64,000 nucleotides of DNA, from assembly GCF_900104725.1 (NCBI RefSeq), contig NZ_LT629758.1, positions 3,782,001 to 3,846,000 on the forward strand. The letters run 5' to 3'. Position numbers and translations under genes: made by a program. This document shows positions 57,997 to 64,000 of this stretch, piece by piece. The notes beneath the pieces were generated by a model that worked only from the letters and a program-made list of their open reading frames with translations, made no database searches and had not been told where the DNA came from. This stretch comes from Actinoplanes derwentensis. GTDB taxonomy: Bacteria; Actinomycetota; Actinomycetes; Mycobacteriales; Micromonosporaceae. Each line of letters begins with the position of its first letter. Position 1 is the stretch's first letter.

Positions 57997-58992
57997 ATGG
58001 AACTCACCACCGTCTGGTTCATTCTGATCGGCGTCCTCTGGGCCGGCTACTTCCTCCTCGAGGGCTTCGACTTCGGTGTCGGCATCCTGCTGCCGGTGCT
58101 CGGCCGGGACGACCGGTCCCGGCGGCTCGCCATCAACACCATCGGCCCGGTCTGGGACGGCAACGAGGTGTGGCTGCTCGTCGCCGGTGGCGCCACGTTC
58201 GCCGCCTTCCCCGAGTGGTACGCCACCCTGTTCTCCGGGTTCTACCTGCCGCTGCTGCTCATCCTGGTCGCGCTGATCGTCCGCGGGGTCGCCTTCGAAT
58301 ACCGCCACAAACGCGACGGGGCACGCTGGAAGCAGGGCTGGGACCTGTGCATCTTCTGGGGCAGCCTGGTCCCGGCGATCCTCTGGGGCGTGGCGTTCGG
58401 CAACATCCTGCGCGGCGTGCCGATCGACGGCCGGCACGAGTACGTGGGCGGCTTCGTCAACCTGCTCAACCCGTACGCGCTGCTCGGTGGCCTGACCACG
58501 CTGGCCCTGTTCACCCTGCACGGCGCGGTGTTCCTGGCGCTGAAGACCGATGGCCCGATGCGTGCCGAAGCCGGAAGGCTGGCCGCCAGGCTGGCCCTGG
58601 TGGCCGTGCCGATCGCGGCCGGCTTCCTGCTCTGGACCGGTCTCGTCAACCTCGACGGCTGGGGCATCGCCCTGTCCGTTCTGGCGGCGGCCGCCCTGCT
58701 CGGCGCGGTGTGGCTGACCCGGATCCGGCGTGAGGGCTGGGCGTTCACCGCCACCGGCGCGACCATCCTGTTCGCGGTCGCGGCCCTGTTCATCACCCTG
58801 TTCCCGAACGTCATGCCGTCGTCGCTGGACGCCGCGAACAACCTGACCGTCCTCAACGCGTCGTCCACCCCGTACACGCTGAAGGTCATGACCTGGGTGG
58901 CCGTCGCGTTCACCCCGATCGTGCTGATCTACCAGGGCTGGACCTACTGGGTGTTCCGCAAGCGCCTCAAGCTCAGCGACATCCCGGCCTGA
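57997..58992 (+). CDS. cydB: Cytochrome bd oxidase subunit II
   Basis: A 331-residue CydB: LTTVWFILIGVLWAGYFLLEGFDFGVGILLPVLG (E and D of the N-terminal FDFGVG site), IGPVWDGNEVWLLVAGGATFAAFPEWYATLFSGFYLPLLLI and PSSLDAANNLTVLNASSTPYTLKVMTWVA, all conserved. It pairs with CydA in the oxidase. It starts 12 bases after cydA and precedes cydD by 23 bases. Confidence 0.95.
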   Translation: MELTTVWFILIGVLWAGYFLLEGFDFGVGILLPVLGRDDRSRRLAINTIGPVWDGNEVWLLVAGGATFAAFPEWYATLFSGFYLPLLLILVALIVRGVAFEYRHKRDGARWKQGWDLCIFWGSLVPAILWGVAFGNILRGVPIDGRHEYVGGFVNLLNPYALLGGLTTLALFTLHGAVFLALKTDGPMRAEAGRLAARLALVAVPIAAGFLLWTGLVNLDGWGIALSVLAAAALLGAVWLTRIRREGWAFTATGATILFAVAALFITLFPNVMPSSLDAANNLTVLNASSTPYTLKVMTWVAVAFTPIVLIYQGWTYWVFRKRLKLSDIPA

Positions 58993-59015
58993 CCCCCTTT
59001 CTGCAAAGGACTCCG

Positions 59016-60686
59016 ATGAAGCCGCTGGACCCCCGGCTCCTCAGGTACGCCCGCGCCACCCGGACCTATCTCGTGGCGACCGTCGTCCTCGGCGTGATCC
59101 ACGCCGTGCTGCTGATCGCGCAGGCGGTCCTGCTCGCGGACGCCGTCACCGCGGTCTTCCTCGACGGTTCCGGCATCGGCGATCTGACGACCGGGGTCCT
59201 CGGCTTCACCGTACCGGTGCTGGTGGCACTGGCCGCGGTCATCGCTGCCAAGGCCGCGGTGGCGTGGCTGCAGGAGATCGCGGCGGTCCGCTCGGCCGCC
59301 GCGGTCAAGAGCCAGCTCCGCAACCGGCTCCTCGACCACGTCACCGCGCTCGGCCCGGCCGGTTCCGCTGGGGCCGGTTCCGCACCGGCCGGTGTGGTCG
59401 CCGCGCTCGCCGGGAACGGGCTCGACGCGCTCGACGCCTACTTCGCGAAATACCTGCCGCAGCTTGTGCTCGCGGTGCTGGTGCCGGGGATTCTGCTGAC
59501 CCGGCTGCTGCCCGCCGACCTGATCGCCACCGGGACCATCGCGGTGACGTTGCCGCTGATCCCGCTGTTCATGGCACTCGTCGGGATGCACACCGAGGCG
59601 CAGAACCGGCGACAGTTCCGGCTCCTCGCCCGGCTGTCGCACCACTTCCTCGACGTGATCGCCGGGCTGCCGACGCTCAAACTCTTCGGTCGGGCCCGCG
59701 CCCAGGCCGGGATCATCCGCCGGATCAGCGAGGACCAGCGCCGCCACACCATGCGTACGCTGCGCACCGCTTTTCTGTCGTCACTGGTCCTGGAACTGTT
59801 AGCCACCCTCTCGGTCGCGCTCGTCGCCGTCGGCATCGGGCTGCGGCTCGTCGCCGGCAATCTCGACCTGGGCACCGCGCTGCTCGTGCTGATCCTCGCG
59901 CCCGAGGCGTACCGGCCGCTGCGGGAGGTGGGCGCCAACTTCCACGCCAGCGCCGAAGGGCTGGCCGCGGCCGAAGAGGTGTTCGCCGTGCTGGAGACGC
60001 CGTTGCCGGTCTCCGGGAGACTCGCGCCACCGGCCGGGGACATCGTGTTCGACGGCGTCGAGGTGCGGTTCCCCGGCCGGTCCGGAACCGCGCTGCGACT
60101 CGACGCCACCATCGAACCGGGTACAATCGTCGCGCTCACCGGCCCGTCCGGCTGCGGGAAGTCCACCGCGCTGAACGTGCTGCTGGGCTTCGTGAACCCG
60201 ACGGCGGGACGCGTGACAGTCGGTGGCGTACCGCTCCCGGACCTTGATCCCGAAGCATGGCGCCGCCACCTGGCATGGGTGCCGCAACGGCCGCACCTGT
60301 TCGCGTCCTCGGTCTACGACAACATCGCCCTGACCGCACCGGCCCCTTCCACCGACGTCGTCGCGGCAGCGCGAGCGGCCGGAGCCGACGGGTTCATCCG
60401 CGAACTGCCGGAAAGCTACTCGACCCTGCTCGGCGACGACGGCACCGGACTGTCCGCCGGTCAGCGGCAGCGGATCGCCCTGGCCCGGGCCTTCCTGCGG
60501 GACGCGCCGATCGTGCTGCTCGACGAGCCCACCGCCAACCTCGACACCGAAACCGCCGCCTCGGTGATGGCCGCGATCCGCTGTCTGTCCGCCGGCCGCA
60601 CGGTCCTGATCGCCGCCCACCGTCCGGAACTGATCGCCCTCGCCGACCGAGTCATCCTCCTGACCGAAAACCTGGTGCCGGCATGA
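59016..60686 (+). CDS. cydD: Cytochrome bd assembly ABC transporter CydD
   Basis: A 556-residue half ABC exporter: membrane domain about 20-310, then GPSGCGKSTALNVLLGFVNPTAGRV (Walker A), GLSAGQRQRIALARAFLRDAPIVLLDEPTANLD (signature and Walker B). CydDC exports thiols such as cysteine or glutathione for cytochrome bd assembly in E. coli. The stop overlaps the cydC ATG (ATGA). A rich Ala/Gly segment near 110 (GPAGSAGAGSAPAG) is a local expansion. Confidence 0.9.
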   Translation: MKPLDPRLLRYARATRTYLVATVVLGVIHAVLLIAQAVLLADAVTAVFLDGSGIGDLTTGVLGFTVPVLVALAAVIAAKAAVAWLQEIAAVRSAAAVKSQLRNRLLDHVTALGPAGSAGAGSAPAGVVAALAGNGLDALDAYFAKYLPQLVLAVLVPGILLTRLLPADLIATGTIAVTLPLIPLFMALVGMHTEAQNRRQFRLLARLSHHFLDVIAGLPTLKLFGRARAQAGIIRRISEDQRRHTMRTLRTAFLSSLVLELLATLSVALVAVGIGLRLVAGNLDLGTALLVLILAPEAYRPLREVGANFHASAEGLAAAEEVFAVLETPLPVSGRLAPPAGDIVFDGVEVRFPGRSGTALRLDATIEPGTIVALTGPSGCGKSTALNVLLGFVNPTAGRVTVGGVPLPDLDPEAWRRHLAWVPQRPHLFASSVYDNIALTAPAPSTDVVAAARAAGADGFIRELPESYSTLLGDDGTGLSAGQRQRIALARAFLRDAPIVLLDEPTANLDTETAASVMAAIRCLSAGRTVLIAAHRPELIALADRVILLTENLVPA

Positions 60687-62458
60687 CATCCGCCTCCCTC
60701 CCCATCCCGGGCCCGGCGCCCTCCGGTTCGTTCTCTTCCTCCTCGTTCGGTGCGGGACGTGGGCTGAGTGCCTGGTCGCTGATCCGGCCGGCGGTGGGAC
60801 GGCTCAGCCTCGCGGTGCTCGCCGGAGTCGGGGCCGCCGGAGCGGCGGTGGCGCTGACCGCCTGCTCGGCGTGGCTGATCTCGCGGGCCGCCCTGCACCC
60901 GCCGGTACTGCACCTGATGGTGGCGATCGTCGCGGTTCGGGCCTGCGGGCTCAGCCGGGGCGTGCTGCGCTACCTGGAACGGCTGATCGGGCACGACGCG
61001 GCCTTCAAGATCCTCACCGATGTGCGGGTACGCCTCTACACCCGCCTGGAACGTCTGGCCCCGGCCGGGCTCGCCGACTTCCGCCGCGCCGATCTGGCCC
61101 GGCGGCTCGCCTCCGACGTCGACGCCGTCCTCGACCTGGTGACCCGGGTGTTCCTGCCCTATGCGGTGGCCGGTGTCGTCGGGCTGGCGTCGGTGCTGGT
61201 GGTGGGCGCGCTGGTACCGGTCGCCGGGCTGGTCCTGGCCCTGGCGCTACTGGTCGTCGGCGTCGGTGTTCCGGTGATGCAGCGGGCTTCGGCGCACCGG
61301 GCCGACGGCCGTCTGGCACCGTTGCGTGCCGAACTCTCCACCGGCGTCGTCGATCTGCTGCACGGTCTGCCCGATCTGACCGCGTACGGGGCCACCCGTG
61401 CCCGCCTCGACCGCCTAGCCGAAGTCGACACCCGCCTGACCGAGACGTCCCGCCGGTCCGCCGCCACCGCCGGCCTGGGCGCCGCGGTGACCGCCCTGAG
61501 CACCGGCGCCGCCGTGCTGGCCGGCCTGACAGCGGGCGCCGTCGCCGTCCGCTCCGGTTCCCTGACCGGCGAACTCCTGGCTCTGGTCGTCCTGACCCCG
61601 TTGGCGGTCTTCGAGATCGCCGCCCCGCTCCCGGTGGCGGCCCAGCGCTGGGCCACGGCCCGAGTCTCCCTCCAGCGCCTGACCGAACTGTGGCAGACCC
61701 CGGACCCGATCACCGACCACCCGCAGGCGCCGGAATCGCGAGCCGATCCGCGTGGTGACTTCGGGTTCGATTCGCACCCCGACTCACCACGCGCCCGGGC
61801 TGGGCACGTGCCGGAGATGCGGATCGACGGGGTCACCGCGGGGTGGGTGGCCGGGCGTACCGCGCTGCGTGATCTTGATCTGGTGTTGCCTGCCGGTGGG
61901 CGGGTGGCGCTGGTCGGGCCCAGCGGGTCGGGGAAGAGCACGGTGGCGGCGCTGCTGGTGCGGTTCCTGGATCCGCGGGACGGGCGGGTCACCATGGACG
62001 GGCGAGATCTGCGGGAGATTCCGGCGGACGAGGTTCGGCGGGTGGTCGGCTATCTACCGGAGGACAGCTACCTGTTCGACACCACGATCGGTGACAACCT
62101 GCGGATCGGCCGGGCAGGGGCGGGCGACAGCGAACTGCATGAGGCGCTTCGGCAGGCGCGGCTGCTGGACTGGGTGCGGACCCTGCCGGACGGCCTCGGC
62201 ACCCTGGTCGGCGAGCACGGGATGGCACTGTCCGGTGGGCAACGGCGGCGGCTCGCGCTGGCCCGGCTGCTGCTCGGCAACGCCCGGGTACTGATCTTCG
62301 ACGAACCGACCGAACACCTGGACGACGAGACAGCGGCGGCACTGACTCATGACCTGCTGGACGCCGCCGGGGACCGCACCGTCCTGCTGATCACCCACCG
62401 CACCGACCTCACCGGCCTGTCCGTCACCCGCATGCCTTTCGGCAGTTCGCAGCGCTGA
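60683..62458 (+). CDS. cydC: Cytochrome bd assembly ABC transporter CydC
   Basis: A 591-residue half ABC exporter. Membrane helices lie in about 35-340; the ABC domain begins near 375: GPSGSGKSTVAALLVRFLDPRDG, MALSGGQRRRLALARLLLGNARVLIFDEPTEHLD. The linker between the two (about residues 356-371, RGDFGFDSHPDSPRA) is encoded by a 43-bp imperfect palindrome (61750-61792) related to the one at 22844-22886, so a repeat element appears to have been inserted in frame. Codon use does not change noticeably otherwise. Confidence 0.9.
   Translation: MTSASLPIPGPAPSGSFSSSSFGAGRGLSAWSLIRPAVGRLSLAVLAGVGAAGAAVALTACSAWLISRAALHPPVLHLMVAIVAVRACGLSRGVLRYLERLIGHDAAFKILTDVRVRLYTRLERLAPAGLADFRRADLARRLASDVDAVLDLVTRVFLPYAVAGVVGLASVLVVGALVPVAGLVLALALLVVGVGVPVMQRASAHRADGRLAPLRAELSTGVVDLLHGLPDLTAYGATRARLDRLAEVDTRLTETSRRSAATAGLGAAVTALSTGAAVLAGLTAGAVAVRSGSLTGELLALVVLTPLAVFEIAAPLPVAAQRWATARVSLQRLTELWQTPDPITDHPQAPESRADPRGDFGFDSHPDSPRARAGHVPEMRIDGVTAGWVAGRTALRDLDLVLPAGGRVALVGPSGSGKSTVAALLVRFLDPRDGRVTMDGRDLREIPADEVRRVVGYLPEDSYLFDTTIGDNLRIGRAGAGDSELHEALRQARLLDWVRTLPDGLGTLVGEHGMALSGGQRRRLALARLLLGNARVLIFDEPTEHLDDETAAALTHDLLDAAGDRTVLLITHRTDLTGLSVTRMPFGSSQR
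61750..61792. repeat. 43-bp palindrome copy 2, inside cydC
   Basis: Two 21-base arms around a central T (61771), 18 of 21 pairs complementary including one G-T wobble. Identical to the palindrome at 22844-22886 at 36 of 43 positions. It falls in the linker of CydC and keeps the frame. Confidence 0.8.
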
Positions 62459-62462
62459 CCGG

Positions 62463-64000
62463 TCAGACGTGGGCCGGGGACTTCAAGGGGACCGCAGCGG
62501 CCGGGAGGGTCAGGGTGAAGGTGGTTCCACGGCCCACCACTGACTGGACGGAGATCGTGCCGCCGTGGTCCCGGACGATGTCCCGGACGATGGCCAGGCC
62601 CAGGCCGGGGCCCTGGACTGCCTGGTCCATGGCGTTGCCGGCGCGATGGAACGGGGTGAACAGGCCGGGGACGTCCTCGGCGGGGATGCCGATTCCGGTG
62701 TCGGTGACCGAGATCGCGACGCTGCGGACGTCGGCCGCCATCCGGCAGGTGACGCTGCCGCCGGAGGGGGTGAACTTGATCGCGTTCTCCAGCAGTTTGC
62801 GCAGGGCCCGCTGCAACTGGGTGCGGACACCGCGTACCCAGCCCTGATCGGCGGTGAAGGTGACCGTCAGGTTCTTGGCCTTGGCCGCGCTGTCCAGCTC
62901 GTCCCGGACCGTCACCGCGACGGCCGCCAGATCCAGGGTTTCGGCGGCGACGGCGGTTCCGTCGGGACGGTCGAGCAGGATCAGGTCGCCGATGGTGTCG
63001 TGCAGGCGGTGGGCGTTGCGCAGGATGGCGTTGAGGGCGCGCTGCTGGACCGAGGTGAGCGCGCCCCCGTCCTCGTCGGCGATCATCTCGGTGTAACCGA
63101 GGATGCTGGTCAGCGGGGTGCGCAGTTCGTGGGTGACGGTCTGGATGAAGACGTCTTTGCGCTGGTCGAGCATCCGTAGTTCGGTGATCAGGCGGGCCTG
63201 GTTGTTCTGCAGGTTGAGCTGGCGCAGGGCACGTTCGATCTCCCGGCCGACCCCGGCGAGCAGGCGCTGTTCGGCGGCGGTCCAGGTGGGGTTGCCGGGG
63301 CGGCTGAGGTGCAGGTACCCGGGGGCGCATTCGGCGTCGCCGCCGACGGTCAGCCAGACGGTGCCGCCGGAGCCGCATACCGGGTCGCAGGATTTGCCGG
63401 TGATCAGTTCGACGACCCGGTCGACGGGCGGGCCGGGGGCTCCGGCGGGCCAGCCGGAGCACATCTCGCCGCGGCCGGGGACGACCAGTTCGCAGTGCAC
63501 GGCGTCAGCGCCGACGGCGACACCGATGAGTTCGGTGATCCGGCGACCGGTGTGGGCGATGTCGCCGAGTTCCTGCATCTCGGTGGCGACGGCCTGGCGC
63601 AGGCCGGCCCGGGCGGCGCGGGCGTGTTCGGCGATGAGCAGGGTCTCGGTCTGGGCGGCCAGTTCGTTGAGCGCGTCGATGACGGTGCGCAGTTCGGTGG
63701 AGCCGGCCGGTTCGGCCCGGATCGACCGGTCCCCGGCGGCCAGGCGGCGGATGGTCACGGTCAGGTCGCCGAGGGGTAACAGCAGTTGACGCCGGCCGGT
63801 GCGGGCGACGCTGTAACCGATCGCGAGGATCGCCACGACCAGGCAGGCCGCCAGGATGGCCATCTCGCGGCGGTCGCCACTGGCTGCGGTACGCATGTCG
63901 GCGCGGTCGGCGGCGAGGGCCTGGTCCATCGCGGCGTTGACCCGGCGCAGTTCGTCGAAGAGTTGTTTGCCCTCGGCTGCGAGTTCGTCGTCGTCGACGG
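62463..64000 (-). CDS. HAMP-type sensor histidine kinase (5' end outside window)
   Basis: The frame is open to the right edge. Seen are a helical extracytoplasmic segment end (ELAAEGKQLFDELRRVNAAMDQAL), a membrane helix (EMAILAACLVVAILAIGYSVA), HAMP (LGDLTVTIRRLAAGDRSIRAEPAG), a GAF-like sensor with CSGWPAG and SCDPVCGSG Cys residues, and the kinase core: H-box VTHELRTPLTSILGYTEM, N-box LLENAIKFTPSG, G1 DTGIGIP and G2 GPGLGLAIV. The sensor cysteines could detect redox or metal. The stop is 4 bases from the convergent cydC stop. No response regulator is seen inside the window. Confidence 0.9.
   Translation of the reverse strand, partial: VDDDELAAEGKQLFDELRRVNAAMDQALAADRADMRTAASGDRREMAILAACLVVAILAIGYSVARTGRRQLLLPLGDLTVTIRRLAAGDRSIRAEPAGSTELRTVIDALNELAAQTETLLIAEHARAARAGLRQAVATEMQELGDIAHTGRRITELIGVAVGADAVHCELVVPGRGEMCSGWPAGAPGPPVDRVVELITGKSCDPVCGSGGTVWLTVGGDAECAPGYLHLSRPGNPTWTAAEQRLLAGVGREIERALRQLNLQNNQARLITELRMLDQRKDVFIQTVTHELRTPLTSILGYTEMIADEDGGALTSVQQRALNAILRNAHRLHDTIGDLILLDRPDGTAVAAETLDLAAVAVTVRDELDSAAKAKNLTVTFTADQGWVRGVRTQLQRALRKLLENAIKFTPSGGSVTCRMAADVRSVAISVTDTGIGIPAEDVPGLFTPFHRAGNAMDQAVQGPGLGLAIVRDIVRDHGGTISVQSVVGRGTTFTLTLPAAAVPLKSPAHV

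Noticed and set aside
1..64000. tRNA, rRNA, integrase or transposase genes that would mark an island
   Set aside because: None could be recognised by eye on either strand; no attachment-site duplication was seen beyond the repeats listed.

Overview
The window is GC-rich, with many GTG starts, ATGA/GTGA start-stop overlaps, genes without a Shine-Dalgarno sequence, an F420/FMN-type PPOX protein, an excalibur-domain protein, a NACHT ATPase with a transmembrane C-terminus, cydABDC and a DosR-box-like site. This fits a high-GC actinomycete; gene style suggests Micromonosporaceae, perhaps Actinoplanes, but that is inference. No rRNA, tRNA, CRISPR array or recognisable transposase was found.

Layout. 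(1) 1-3251: end of a GT4 glycosyltransferase, a SAM methyltransferase, an alpha/alpha-toroid protein and a convergent second methyltransferase. (2) 3438-6824: 2,4-dienoyl-CoA reductase, a crotonase with dienoyl-CoA-isomerase-like residues and a PadR regulator, bracketed by a 24-bp perfect inverted repeat. (3) 6946-10749: SGNH hydrolase, methyltransferase, a PH-domain membrane pair and a PPOX protein. (4) 10861-17088: accessory region with a DUF234-type ATPase behind a perfect operator-like inverted repeat, two small coupled genes, an XRE/TPR-like regulator, an excalibur protein and a later remnant of such a gene, and a one-domain GntR protein. (5) 17072-20593: alpha/beta hydrolase, then a two-gene unit of a small membrane protein and a membrane NACHT ATPase that share a short TGDA...NTG motif. 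(6) 20590-26169: MFS exporter with divergent regulator, and a SWIM-SNF2 helicase.

(7) 26158-39621 is a catabolic island. A six-gene minus operon (small monooxygenase, FAH hydrolase, aldehyde dehydrogenase, extradiol-type VOC dioxygenase, C-C-hydrolase-like protein, GH1 glycosidase) diverges from a plus operon (binding lipoprotein, permease, ATPase, FAD monooxygenase). A back-to-back pair of paralogous LysR regulators, an MBL hydrolase and a cupin follow. The gene set suggests uptake of an aryl glycoside, sugar removal, ring hydroxylation, extradiol cleavage and processing to central metabolites.

(8) 39695-45129: chvE-mmsAB-type sugar importer with a divergent ROK regulator. (9) 45130-48103: scrap region with a decayed RelA/SpoT-like gene, its truncated partner, a fusion of pieces duplicated from the ROK and AraC genes, and an MFS gene, bracketed by a 41-bp perfect inverted repeat related to the one in (2). 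(10) 48104-52924: AraC/DUF2000 divergent pair, Acg-like nitroreductase behind a DosR-like box, lipoprotein, flavoprotein and a secreted WD40 protein. (11) 52977-64000: fused molybdenum hydroxylase with separate FAD subunit, cydABDC behind a second DosR-like box, and a sensor histidine kinase running off the right edge. A 43-bp palindrome after the regulator gene at 22807 has a diverged copy inside the coding sequence of cydC.
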